Shown: in pieces, positions 1-7,951 of the stretch
Position numbering within the stretch: the stretch's first letter is position 1
How the letters are laid out: every line of letters begins with the position of its first letter
Origin: Heliopora coerulea
Taxonomy: Eukaryota; Cnidaria; Anthozoa; Scleralcyonacea; Helioporidae
Length of the DNA stretch: 64,000 bases
Assembly: GCA_030142905.1 (NCBI GenBank)
Contig: JASJOG010000106.1
Span: 372,001-436,000, forward strand
Direction: 5' to 3'
The notes under the pieces: generated by a model
The model's input: the letters and a program-made list of their open reading frames with translations, nothing else
The model's database searches: none
Told to the model about the DNA's origin: nothing
Program-made: the position numbers and the translations under genes

Positions 1-188
1 CGTCGCGCAGCTGTCGACTCTTCGTAATCCAATGACTGAATCTGGGTGGAAATTTCTCTAAACCACGCCTGGAGGTTTTCTGCAAAGTTAAAGGCGTTTT
101 GTAAACAACAAAAATTTCATAAAATATGAAGAACAAGAACTTATCAAGACAATCAGAACCTGTTGCGGTGGTGACCTTTAAGGGTGCT
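1..188. other. Host flank left of the Polinton
   Basis: Ordinary host sequence with no supported gene, RNA or repeat. It ends in the target site TAACGT. Before the insertion it would have been continuous with the sequence after 17399, where a tRNA-derived SINE starts within about 10 bp. Confidence 0.5.
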
Positions 189-194
189 TAACGT
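189..194. repeat. Polinton target-site duplication, left copy
   Basis: TAACGT directly precedes the AG that opens the left terminal inverted repeat. The same six bases follow the right end at 17394-17399. Six-base duplications are typical of Polinton integrases. Confidence 0.93.
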
Positions 195-413
195 AGTAGT
201 CTGTAATGTCCGGATTCTAGCGCATTTTCTGAATTTTAATGAGCTTCCGATAATTGATGACGTCATCACCTGTCAATCAAAATTGTTGTGTGATCACGCC
301 CATTTCACAAATCTGGTTCAAACCGGATTCTTGAAATCAGTCAATTTTGTCACATTCTCGAAATCAGTCAATTTTGTCACATTCTCGAAATTGGTCAAAT
401 TTGTCACATTTTC
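195..413 (+). repeat. Polinton left terminal inverted repeat
   Basis: It matches the reverse complement of 17175-17393 without gaps (paired coordinates sum to 17588). I see two mismatches up to about 386, then divergence in the third 27-bp unit. It contains a TGACGTCA palindrome at about 258-265. Terminal repeats are where protein-primed replication would begin. Confidence 0.92.
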
Positions 414-494
414 GAAATTGGTCAAATTTGTCACATTTTCGAAATTGATCAAATTAATTATAATTTCGAAATTAACCAAATTCATAATTTTGAA
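333..494. repeat. 27-bp tandem array inside the left arm
   Basis: About six head-to-tail 27-bp units start at 333, 360, 387, 414, 441 and 468. The first two are identical and later ones decay progressively. Because 27 is a multiple of three, the array keeps a spurious reading frame open. The right arm has only three units (17175-17255). Confidence 0.88.
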
Positions 495-510
495 ATTTAT
501 TGGAATTATT

Positions 511-2061
511 TTATGGTTTAAAACCAAATATATTTTCATAAGTACCTATCATTTCATTCATGTAATGACCAAATGCAAGTGTATCTATTTTATTTTCAAG
601 TATTATTCTTTTATCATCTTTTGTTGACAATGCAATTTTTTCAACACTCTCAGTATACAATTCATGATTTCGGTGTCTTATTAAATTCATTTTTCTTATT
701 TGTTCTTCTTCAGTAAATAAACAATCTTTATAATTTTGAAACGTTATATCTTTCTCAATAACATTTTTCTTAACACCTTTACATCTTTTTGACTCTTTTT
801 CATCTTCACACATTTTATAAGAATATAATTTTGCTCTCAACCCCACAAATTCTTCAATTTGTTTTCCACCACACTCATCTTTCATCATTCCAATTACTTT
901 TTTGTTTAATCCAGTTTTTATTCCACTTTTATGTTCTTTTGGATAATTACTTGTGTCAAACATCTTTTCAACATCTTGTGAAATATCTTTATAAAAATCT
1001 TCGGTTTTAATCTCATACATTAAACTATCAGTGTCGGTAAATAATAATGATGCATTTTCACCATACTTTTTCTCAATATAATTATAATGAAAATCATACA
1101 TTAAAGTCTTTGATAAATCCAATATGCTCATTCCTAAATATATTGGTTTATCTAACTTAATTTTACTCTTATGCATATGCACCACAATTAGATTTTCAGA
1201 AAATATTGTTCTTTTAGCAAAATTACTTTTTGAAAATAATTTTAATGCTTTTTCTTCTCTATTTACCAATTGAATATCAACTCTGTTTCTAACATTTTCC
1301 ATTGTTTTTCCAAACACAGAATTATTCATTAACTTGAAAAAATCTTTTTCAAAATCATTTTTTGCGCTTGTTCTCAGTTTTGTATTTAAATCAATATATT
1401 TTTTCATGAAATCTTCTTCATGAAATTTAATACCTTTATGAATTCGTTTAATTTTTAATCCTAATTTTTCATATAACTTCAAGTTTTCACAATGCAAAAC
1501 ATATTTTTCTTTATTATTCAAATTTGGAATTAATTTTTCAACATTACCAATCTTTAATCTTTCTGGTGCTAACGGATATTCATTGTGTAAATCATGTAAA
1601 TCTTCTGGATATTCCAAATCAACTTCTAATATACAACTATATTTTTTCCAATTTTCCAATTCTTTGTTTACCATCCATTTGAAATGACTCACAGGAAGTT
1701 TTTTGCTCATTGCCCAACCATATAAATTATTTGCATCCAAATAAGAAAGATAAACATTATCTTCTTCAGGATTATATTTGTTTTCCATATATTTATTATT
1801 AGCTTTTGCGTGTCTTTTTGTGATTGTTGAAATTCCACCTCTTATTCCATTTTCTACCATAAGATACATTTGAGGATCAGATAATAATTCCAATTCAATT
1901 TTTGTAATTTTTAACATTGCATCCCATGCTAATCCAGGTGAAGTAAAGTACCATGCTGGATCTAATTTATAATTTTGTTTACAAACTTTTCTAAAATTTT
2001 CAAAAACATCAGCTAATAAAATTACATCAGTTTTCAAATATAAATCATGATATTCTCTCAT
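511..2061 (-). CDS. POLB: Protein-primed DNA polymerase B, polymerase (C-terminal) part
   Basis: This frame holds the catalytic half of the Polinton replicative polymerase. Residues 4-12 carry the ExoIII motif (Y-x3-D in YLKTD). Motif A is YLDANNLYG near residues 108-115, motif B is NNSVFGK near 246-252, and motif C is FTDTDS at 341-346 with both catalytic aspartates. It overlaps the upstream frame (2058-4571) by four bases. Its first ATG lacks the AT-rich start motif seen before nearly every other gene of the element. The same frame is open upstream of that ATG and encodes typical polymerase sequence there, so this is the downstream part of one polymerase gene and not a separate gene. The split lies at a T run at 2090-2094 on the plus strand. 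Confidence 0.93.
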   Translation of the reverse strand: MREYHDLYLKTDVILLADVFENFRKVCKQNYKLDPAWYFTSPGLAWDAMLKITKIELELLSDPQMYLMVENGIRGGISTITKRHAKANNKYMENKYNPEEDNVYLSYLDANNLYGWAMSKKLPVSHFKWMVNKELENWKKYSCILEVDLEYPEDLHDLHNEYPLAPERLKIGNVEKLIPNLNNKEKYVLHCENLKLYEKLGLKIKRIHKGIKFHEEDFMKKYIDLNTKLRTSAKNDFEKDFFKLMNNSVFGKTMENVRNRVDIQLVNREEKALKLFSKSNFAKRTIFSENLIVVHMHKSKIKLDKPIYLGMSILDLSKTLMYDFHYNYIEKKYGENASLLFTDTDSLMYEIKTEDFYKDISQDVEKMFDTSNYPKEHKSGIKTGLNKKVIGMMKDECGGKQIEEFVGLRAKLYSYKMCEDEKESKRCKGVKKNVIEKDITFQNYKDCLFTEEEQIRKMNLIRHRNHELYTESVEKIALSTKDDKRIILENKIDTLAFGHYMNEMIGTYENIFGFKP

Positions 2062-4571
2062 ATTTTTAATATTAAATTTATTCCAAACATTTTTCGCATT
2101 TGTTTATAATCTTCTTCACTTATATTTTCATCATTTAATTTAGAATAAAATTCTTTGATGTCAGGTAGTTTTTCTTCTTTTAATTTTTCAATATTATCAA
2201 ACCAATCATATGGAAAAACACCTTTTCTAGTTAATAATTCTCTTTGTTCTTCATTTTTATAAAATTTCTTCAAAATACTCATTTCATTTTTATCTAAATT
2301 ATTAACTAAATTTGATAAACTACATTGCATAAACTTAAAACTGTCAATAAATCTAATTTGTTTTTTAACATTAATCAATTCTTTAATTTTATACTTTGGG
2401 TTTTTACTGGTTGATGGTAATTCTTCACACTCAATAATATTTTCTTTGCATTTACTTTGTAGTTGTTTTTCTGTAATTATTTTTATAGATTCAAACTTAT
2501 CAACAATAATTTCTTTTGTAAATGAAATATATTTCTCTTCAGTGTTGGGTATACAATTAATTTCACCTTCTGAAACACCTAGATTTTTTATAAACAAATG
2601 ACTATCATAATTTTGCAAATTATGAAATATAACTGGAATAAATTTTGGTTTTTTCATTTGTGTATTACAACTAATACATGCAGCACCTCGATATTTTCCA
2701 GTAAAATGACAATGATCTCTAACTTTGTCTGTGAAATTGGATCTTTTCGGTTCTTTTTCTTTTTCATTTTCTTTTCCTTTTTCTCTGTCTTCAAAATATT
2801 TTTTAAATTCTTCTGCACTAATTTTATCGTTCATAAATAATTTATCCATCTTTTCAAATTCATCGCATTCATCGCATTCATCGCATTCGTCACATTCATT
2901 ATTTTTTTCAGATTTTTCTTCTGCTTTTCCAAATACACACCCGCACGCATAACATTTCTCAGCTCTTCTAAAATCTGTTTTATCCTTTTCACTTAATATT
3001 ATCTTTTTTGGAAATTTAAATTGCTCATGTATTTTTTTAATATTATTTTCTAAACTTTCTACAAATTTTAAAGAAATATCTTCACCAGGTTTTTTGGTAT
3101 ATTTTACTAATTTTGATCTAAATAAATTATCATCAAAACATTTTATTAAATAACAATATCCAGACGGTTCATGTTTTTGAAATTGTTTTGTATTATCGCC
3201 AATATTTTTATCCTCGCATTTTAAATTACATTCAAAATCTGCATAAATTACAAATGGAATATCATGCATTTTTTGATAATTTTTAAAATATAATTTTTCT
3301 CCTTTATTTGGATAAACAGTTTTTCCACATTCATATTTTGAACAATATTCTAAATGATTTTTAAGAGTTTGTTCAGTTCTAAAATTTTGTAAACAATAAT
3401 TACCAACAAGTATTTTTTCTTTACTTTTATTGACTTGGTTTGAAAATAATCTACTCATATTTTTAATTAAACAATAATGTTTGTCTCCATTTTCATTCGT
3501 TATTAACAATATATTTACATGATTGTTAAGATTGGGTGAGTTTAATTTACTTACTCTCAAAGGAAAAATTTCATGATCTTTATTACCAAATCTTTTTTCT
3601 TCGTTATATCCAAATAAATTAATTGCAATGTTATTATTTTTTTCAAATTTATCAATATCAGAAAATCCACATGGAAAATTAATATCTTTAACATTAAAAC
3701 TTTCAGCTTTCTTTTTTAGAATTTTTGTAATTCTTCCAGCATCTTTCAAATTAGGAGTGGTTTTTAAAATTTCACTTATTACAACATACCACAATAAACA
3801 CTTTTGATCCTCATTTTGTGGATTGATAATTGCTTTTTTATTTTTTAAAAACTCTGGAGCAGGAATATAAGATGATGCAAGTAATCTTTTAATTTCATTA
3901 ATATTAAGAATCATTTTCAAACCTTTGTGAAATTTCCACAAGCTTGAATTTTTTAAAAATTCTTCAAAACTCAAAATAATTTTTTGAGTCATTTTTTCGT
4001 ATATTTCATCAAAATTACTTCCATCAAAAATTTCTTCATAATAACTATGAAAATGAGCATTGTCTGTGGTTTGTTCTCCTGTTGCTGGATTTGTTTTTTT
4101 CATCAAACACACAAGAGTTATTTGTTGTTTTGTGCTTGGATATTTTTTGAATTTTTTAATTAACAATGGTTTTATTTTTTTCAATAGACTTAAAGGATCA
4201 TATAAAGATAATTCAAATTTTGTTAAATCCAATTCATATCTTTTCGTCACATTAAGAGCTTCTTTATCCAATTTAAATTTTGCAGCTGGTGTGGATGCTT
4301 GCAAAACTTTACCTTGTATTTTGTTAAATATATCTAAAACATTATCTTTCAGATGATTATACCAATTTGTTATTTTTTCTTTGTTATTCCTCAAGGGGTT
4401 GTATTTATCAAATAAATTAAGTACTTTTTCTTTAGTCTTGTTAAATAAATCATTTACTTTTTCTTTCGAGCTTTCAACCAAATTATTAATTTTTAAATAT
4501 TTTTTTGGTTTTAATAAAGGAGTATTAATATTTGGAACATCTTCGTCCAATAAACTTCTCGTTGTATTCAT
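2058..4571 (-). CDS. POLB: Protein-primed DNA polymerase B, N-terminal and exonuclease part
   Basis: An 837-aa frame. Residues 1-440 form a large N-terminal region of unknown role, with a conserved-looking NEDQKCLLW patch near 253-261 and HYCLIKNMSRLF near 365-376. The 3'-5' exonuclease follows: ExoI is DFE at 445-447 and ExoII is NLQNYDSHL near 651-659. A zinc-binding pair (CYACGC at 540-545 and HCHFTGKYRGAACISC at 620-635) is separated by a highly charged insert that includes an ECD tandem repeat. The frame ends prematurely relative to the family; the rest of the polymerase is in 511-2061. The ATG at 4571 follows TATAAATAAAG. Whether the break is a real mutation, a consensus error in an A run or a recoding site cannot be told from the sequence. 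Confidence 0.92.
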   Translation of the reverse strand: MNTTRSLLDEDVPNINTPLLKPKKYLKINNLVESSKEKVNDLFNKTKEKVLNLFDKYNPLRNNKEKITNWYNHLKDNVLDIFNKIQGKVLQASTPAAKFKLDKEALNVTKRYELDLTKFELSLYDPLSLLKKIKPLLIKKFKKYPSTKQQITLVCLMKKTNPATGEQTTDNAHFHSYYEEIFDGSNFDEIYEKMTQKIILSFEEFLKNSSLWKFHKGLKMILNINEIKRLLASSYIPAPEFLKNKKAIINPQNEDQKCLLWYVVISEILKTTPNLKDAGRITKILKKKAESFNVKDINFPCGFSDIDKFEKNNNIAINLFGYNEEKRFGNKDHEIFPLRVSKLNSPNLNNHVNILLITNENGDKHYCLIKNMSRLFSNQVNKSKEKILVGNYCLQNFRTEQTLKNHLEYCSKYECGKTVYPNKGEKLYFKNYQKMHDIPFVIYADFECNLKCEDKNIGDNTKQFQKHEPSGYCYLIKCFDDNLFRSKLVKYTKKPGEDISLKFVESLENNIKKIHEQFKFPKKIILSEKDKTDFRRAEKCYACGCVFGKAEEKSEKNNECDECDECDECDEFEKMDKLFMNDKISAEEFKKYFEDREKGKENEKEKEPKRSNFTDKVRDHCHFTGKYRGAACISCNTQMKKPKFIPVIFHNLQNYDSHLFIKNLGVSEGEINCIPNTEEKYISFTKEIIVDKFESIKIITEKQLQSKCKENIIECEELPSTSKNPKYKIKELINVKKQIRFIDSFKFMQCSLSNLVNNLDKNEMSILKKFYKNEEQRELLTRKGVFPYDWFDNIEKLKEEKLPDIKEFYSKLNDENISEEDYKQMRKMFGINLILKI

Positions 4572-4674
4572 TCTTTATTTATATAATTATTTTTTTTTAA
4601 AGTCAAAAAAATAATAAAAAAACAATTTTTTTTCATGATTGGTCACGTGATTAAATTTAAAAAAAAATAACTGA

Positions 4675-5022
4675 TTACTCAATTTTAGTAAATATAAAAA
4701 TATTAAATGATGAAGAGAATTTTTTGGATGGTATTTCACCGAACCCATCGGGTCCGTTGGTTGTTTGTGTCAAAATAATTTTATAATTTGTATAAATTTG
4801 TTCATTTGTTTCAAAATCAACATCAAATTCGTTAAAAATACAAAATTTTTCATGATAATTTATAGAAAATTCATGATGTGGAAGCAATTCTCCATCACCT
4901 GAAATTTCACCAATTGCATCAGCAAAAATATAATATAACTGTTCTTCATCATAAATTTCACTATTATAATAAATAAATTTTTCAATAAATCCTTCAGAGT
5001 TAACTTGATCGTTTGTGTTCAT
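4675..5022 (-). CDS. Small acidic Polinton protein, function unknown
   Basis: A 115-aa protein rich in Asp, Glu, Phe and Tyr, with no membrane segment and no motif I recognise. It lies between the polymerase and the SAP/NUMOD-like gene and is read in the same direction. An AT-rich leader (TATAATAAAAAACA) precedes the start. It is probably a genuine element gene because it fills its slot and matches the spacing of its neighbours, but nothing in the sequence points to a function. Confidence 0.6.
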   Translation of the reverse strand: MNTNDQVNSEGFIEKFIYYNSEIYDEEQLYYIFADAIGEISGDGELLPHHEFSINYHEKFCIFNEFDVDFETNEQIYTNYKIILTQTTNGPDGFGEIPSKKFSSSFNIFIFTKIE

Positions 5023-5082
5023 TGTTTTTTATTATATAATAATTTTCCTTTAAACAAAAAAGTTTAAAAAAAAATCAATTTT

Positions 5083-5430
5083 TTAATTATTATAAAAAAC
5101 CAAAAATTCTTGTCCATTAATTTTCAAATCTTTTTTCTTATTAATTCTATATTTTATACTTTCTACATTCATATTAAAATTTTTTGCAGCAGATCCAAGA
5201 CTTTTAAAATTTAAGATTTCACCCGTTACCCTGTTTATAACTATTACTGGGATTGGTTTTTTCATTTTTTCTCTACAATATTTTTCATACTTTTCATTAG
5301 GTTTGCTAATTTCAAATCCCAGCATTTCTTCAAGTTGATTTTTTGTGTGTCTTTTATAATATTTTATTTTTCTTTCTCTTGCAATATTCCACAATTGTTT
5401 AAATGTTTTTTGTTGGTAATGGTCTTCCAT
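5083..5430 (-). CDS. SAP-like plus NUMOD-like DNA-binding protein
   Basis: A 115-aa basic protein with two small modules. Residues ~8-35 (TFKQLWNIARERKIKYYKRH and following) resemble a SAP/Rho-N helix-extended-loop-helix, a DNA/RNA-binding fold. Residues ~60-112 (INRVTGEILNFKSLGSAAKN and following) resemble a NUMOD1-type helix-turn-helix, the DNA-reading module usually attached to homing endonucleases. No GIY-YIG or HNH nuclease is present. A regulator, or a protein binding the ends or the array repeats, is plausible. The start is supported by TATAAATAA directly before the ATG. The domain calls come from pattern recognition only. Confidence 0.7.
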   Translation of the reverse strand: MEDHYQQKTFKQLWNIARERKIKYYKRHTKNQLEEMLGFEISKPNEKYEKYCREKMKKPIPVIVINRVTGEILNFKSLGSAAKNFNMNVESIKYRINKKKDLKINGQEFLVFYNN

Positions 5431-5465
5431 TTATTTATATAATTCTTTTATTTAAAGAAAAATTT

Positions 5466-5894
5466 TTAAATAAATTTATAAACTATGTAGCCTCCTGAAA
5501 TCCCAACAAGAAAAAAAGCAACATTTTCATATTCTTTCATTTCATTTGAAGGTTTATAATAATCTTCTAATTTTGGTTCATTTTCTGCTGTATTATTGTA
5601 TTCATTTTGTAAATTTTTAAAACGATTATTAATTTCCGCAAGAGTTTTCAAAGACATGTTTGTTCTATTTATATCAGCATTTGCATCAGATAATTTCTGC
5701 CTTAATCTTTCAATTTCTTGTTTTCTTTTAACTTGTTCTTCATACCATTTTTCTTTTGCTTCACTCAGTTTTTCCATTGCTTCATTATGTCTTTCTATCT
5801 CTTTTTCATACCCAGAATGATTTAATTTTGAAAATAAAAATCCAGCACCTGCAAAAGCAACTGCATTAAATAATGCACCAACTACTGTTTCCAT
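5466..5894 (-). CDS. Coiled-coil protein with a membrane segment at each end
   Basis: A 142-aa protein. Residues ~1-24 (VVGALFNAVAFAGAGFLF) and ~122-142 (AFFLVGISGGYIVYKFI) are hydrophobic. The centre (~30-105) is a highly charged heptad-like coiled coil. The two hydrophobic ends joined by a long rod suggest a membrane-bridging or virion-membrane protein. It belongs to a run of three small membrane-protein genes with its neighbours at 5916 and 6310. AAAAATAA directly precedes the ATG. Confidence 0.75.
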   Translation of the reverse strand: METVVGALFNAVAFAGAGFLFSKLNHSGYEKEIERHNEAMEKLSEAKEKWYEEQVKRKQEIERLRQKLSDANADINRTNMSLKTLAEINNRFKNLQNEYNNTAENEPKLEDYYKPSNEMKEYENVAFFLVGISGGYIVYKFI

Positions 5895-5915
5895 TTATTT
5901 TTTCTTTTTTTTATT

Positions 5916-6149
5916 TTATGATTTGAAAGGGTTCTCAGGAATCCACTTTTTGTATTGTGCATATTTAATTCCAAGTGTTGATAAACCCACAGCTGCTGCA
6001 TGTTTTAAAGTAGGAACCAGAGTAGCTGGAGTCGATAAACCGTCGCTAAATACTCTTCTTGTTATCATTCCAACTCCCACAGCACCCAGTGTAATTAGTG
6101 TAGAATCATACAATTCATTCATAGCTTCTTTTCTATTCATTTCGGTCAT
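5916..6149 (-). CDS. Small membrane protein (77 aa)
   Basis: A short protein with two moderately hydrophobic stretches, residues ~17-32 (STLITLGAVGVGMI region) and ~45-62 (PTLKHAAAVGLSTLGIKYA region), and a charged C-terminus. Function unknown. It is the middle member of the small membrane-protein run. TATAAATAA directly precedes the ATG, as for most genes of the element. Confidence 0.7.
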   Translation of the reverse strand: MTEMNRKEAMNELYDSTLITLGAVGVGMITRRVFSDGLSTPATLVPTLKHAAAVGLSTLGIKYAQYKKWIPENPFKS

Positions 6150-6309
6150 TTATTTATACATAAAAAAATTTTTTTTACAAACCTGTAGTTTCTTACAGGT
6201 TTTCAACAGAACACCTTGATGGATTTCTTTTAGAGGTGTTGCCGTCATTCTTTTCTTTTGCATTATTTATGGTCTTAGCTTGGTTGTCTTTTTCTTCACT
6301 TTGCTCACT

Positions 6310-6594
6310 TTATCTTTTGTCTCTTTTGTATGAATAATATAACCCTCCAAGCGCGGTAACAAGCGTCACGCCTCCAATAAAATATCTAAAATCTACGTAA
6401 TCAGTTATTTCTTTCGCAAAACGGTCTTTTTCGGACGATTGTTTATTTTCTACTTTGCTTCGCTGTTTTGCCTTTCTTTCTTTTGCTTCTCTTGAAATTT
6501 TTGCCAATCTTTTTCCCAATTCTACTTTTCTTGGGTCTTTTACTTTGCTGCTTTCAGATTTTTCAATTGCTGTTACTTTATTTTCTTCACTCAT
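6310..6594 (-). CDS. Basic tail-anchored small protein (94 aa)
   Basis: The N-terminal ~65 residues are strongly basic and Lys/Arg/Glu-rich, with a likely helical core at 25-50. A single hydrophobic segment, FIGGVTLVTALGGLYYSY, at about 72-89 is followed by KRDKR. This is the layout of a tail-anchored membrane protein with a nucleic-acid-binding or scaffold-like N-terminus. A bridge between membrane and genome is an inference. TATAAATAA abuts the ATG. A GCTTCGC mini-hairpin core lies inside the gene at 6457-6463. Confidence 0.72.
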   Translation of the reverse strand: MSEENKVTAIEKSESSKVKDPRKVELGKRLAKISREAKERKAKQRSKVENKQSSEKDRFAKEITDYVDFRYFIGGVTLVTALGGLYYSYKRDKR

Positions 6595-6646
6595 TTATTT
6601 ATAATTTTATTTTTTTATTTAGAATTTATTCAAAGTTATTTACATA

Positions 6647-6673
6647 GAGCGAAGCTCTCAGCAGCAAAGCTGC
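6647..6673. repeat. GC mini-hairpin pair
   Basis: GAGC-GAA-GCTC (6647-6657) is followed by GCAGC-AAA-GCTGC (6661-6673). Both are perfect stems closed by three-base loops, set in very AT-rich DNA. The first contains GCGAAGC, known as an unusually stable DNA mini-hairpin. Confidence 0.85.
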
Positions 6674-6773
6674 AAGTTATTTATAAATAAAATTAAATAA
6701 AAGTCAAGTAAATTTTAAATAAACACAAATGTTATTTAAAATTTATTCAAACAGCGATCGACTGAAGGTCTCA

Positions 6774-6804
6774 GCAGCGAAGCTGCAAGCTGAACGCAAG
6801 CGTT
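6774..6804. repeat. GC mini-hairpin cluster
   Basis: GCAGC-GAA-GCTGC (6774-6786) is followed by AACGC-AA-GCGTT (6793-6804), in the same spacer as the cluster at 6647. Confidence 0.85.
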
Positions 6805-6911
6805 ATTTAAAAGTTATTTAAAATTTATTCAAAGTTATTTATTAATAAAATTAAATAAAAGTCAAGTAAATTTTAAATAGCCACAAATGTTATTTAAAAT
6901 TTATTCAAAAT

Positions 6912-7946
6912 TTATTTAGCTATATATTTTAATATTTCATCTTCGTCAAAATCAACACCATATTTTTTACAAAGAAGATAATGGTTTAAAACAATTTCTG
7001 GATATTTCATTTTTCTTGTTGAAACATATACATATAATATTTCTCCATCCATTTTTCCGTAGTCTTTATTTTTTGATCCAAGATAAAATTTCATATTTGG
7101 GGTGTGATACTTTCTAGCATTTGTATAGAAAGAAGCAATTTCTTTTCCATTCACATAAAGATTTCCTTTTTTATTACCGCGTAGATTACCTTGATCCCAA
7201 TGAACAGAAAGACATATTAATTTGTTTATTTGAGTTGCATTTGCTTTCAATTGCCATCTGCTATTTGAAATTGCAGACGTGGATGAATTTGTGATATGTA
7301 ATAATGAATTACGATAAGAAATACCAAAATTAAAAGGAGTTGGTCGACTTACTGTTTCATTATCTATGATTTTAAACAACGACACCTCATTGTTAGACGA
7401 ATTTAATGATTTTAAACCATATACAAAGTAAAAATTCAAGTATTGATAGCTTAAAATATTTTCTTCACAAGTTAAATGTAAATTGTTACTGTTTGACCCA
7501 AGGTATTGAACACAATAAAAATTATTATTAATTGTGGATTTTTTGAAAAATGGTTGTTTGTTTGTATCATCTTGTTTGAAAATCCAATCTTTTTTTCTTG
7601 ACAAATTCAAAAGTTTTTCAACCTTTTTATTGCTTCCAGTATATTCTATATAATTATCATCATCTTTCACATCAAAAATTCCTTCATCGTCCATTTGCAA
7701 ATTATAAATATTTGCAACAGTATTTGCCAATGAAAAATTTGCCGCACGGTCGTTGACGTATTTTTTAGTCACAACATGATGATCAGAAGATGGTACATAA
7801 TTTGCTGCATGAAGAATATGATGATTTCCCATATTCAAATCACCAGTCATTGTTCCACCTGTTTTTGATAATTTTTTATCAAATTCATTTAAAATGAAAT
7901 TTTTTCTTTTTGAGCTAAAATCATCATCATTAAATATAACACTCAT
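6912..7946 (-). CDS. Fibre-like protein with LamG/ConA-like C-terminus (copy 2)
   Basis: A 344-aa protein. Residues ~29-45 contain TGGTMTGDLNMGNHHI, a motif best known from bacteriophage tail-fibre proteins, followed by a second short repeat ending near VVTKKYVND (~65). The C-terminal two thirds look like a concanavalin/LamG-type beta-sandwich (for example GNLYVNGKEIASFY and MKFYLGSK). A projecting spike that binds glycans or a host receptor is the natural reading, as an inference. It is a paralogue of the neighbouring 339-aa protein. The start is fixed by TATAAAATAA directly before the ATG, five bases after the neighbour's stop. Confidence 0.78.
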   Translation of the reverse strand: MSVIFNDDDFSSKRKNFILNEFDKKLSKTGGTMTGDLNMGNHHILHAANYVPSSDHHVVTKKYVNDRAANFSLANTVANIYNLQMDDEGIFDVKDDDNYIEYTGSNKKVEKLLNLSRKKDWIFKQDDTNKQPFFKKSTINNNFYCVQYLGSNSNNLHLTCEENILSYQYLNFYFVYGLKSLNSSNNEVSLFKIIDNETVSRPTPFNFGISYRNSLLHITNSSTSAISNSRWQLKANATQINKLICLSVHWDQGNLRGNKKGNLYVNGKEIASFYTNARKYHTPNMKFYLGSKNKDYGKMDGEILYVYVSTRKMKYPEIVLNHYLLCKKYGVDFDEDEILKYIAK

Positions 7947-7951
7947 TTATT

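Larger units (their letters stand above)
6595..6911. repeat. Intergenic spacer: 158-bp AT-rich duplication with GC hairpins
   Basis: No gene. The block around GTCAAGTAAATTTTAAATA occurs at about 6703 and again at 6861, giving a direct duplication with a 158-bp offset, together with many TTATTTAAA-type strings. Compact GC-rich hairpins at 6647-6673 and 6774-6804 interrupt the AT-rich sequence. The spacer separates the fibre genes from the small membrane-protein genes. Confidence 0.8.

Noticed and set aside
184..627. 147-aa plus-strand frame with repeated SVNFVTFSK-like units
   Set aside because: It is an artefact of the 27-bp terminal-repeat array staying open in frame, overlaps the polymerase end, and has no family features.
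2061..2061. The 516-aa polymerase frame as an independent second gene
   Set aside because: Its first ATG lacks the element's start motif, and polymerase-like sequence continues upstream of it in the same frame, so a frameshifted single gene explains it better.
2598..2952. Plus-strand Phe/Ser-rich frames within the polymerase gene
   Set aside because: They are antisense shadows of the charged, AT-rich polymerase insert.
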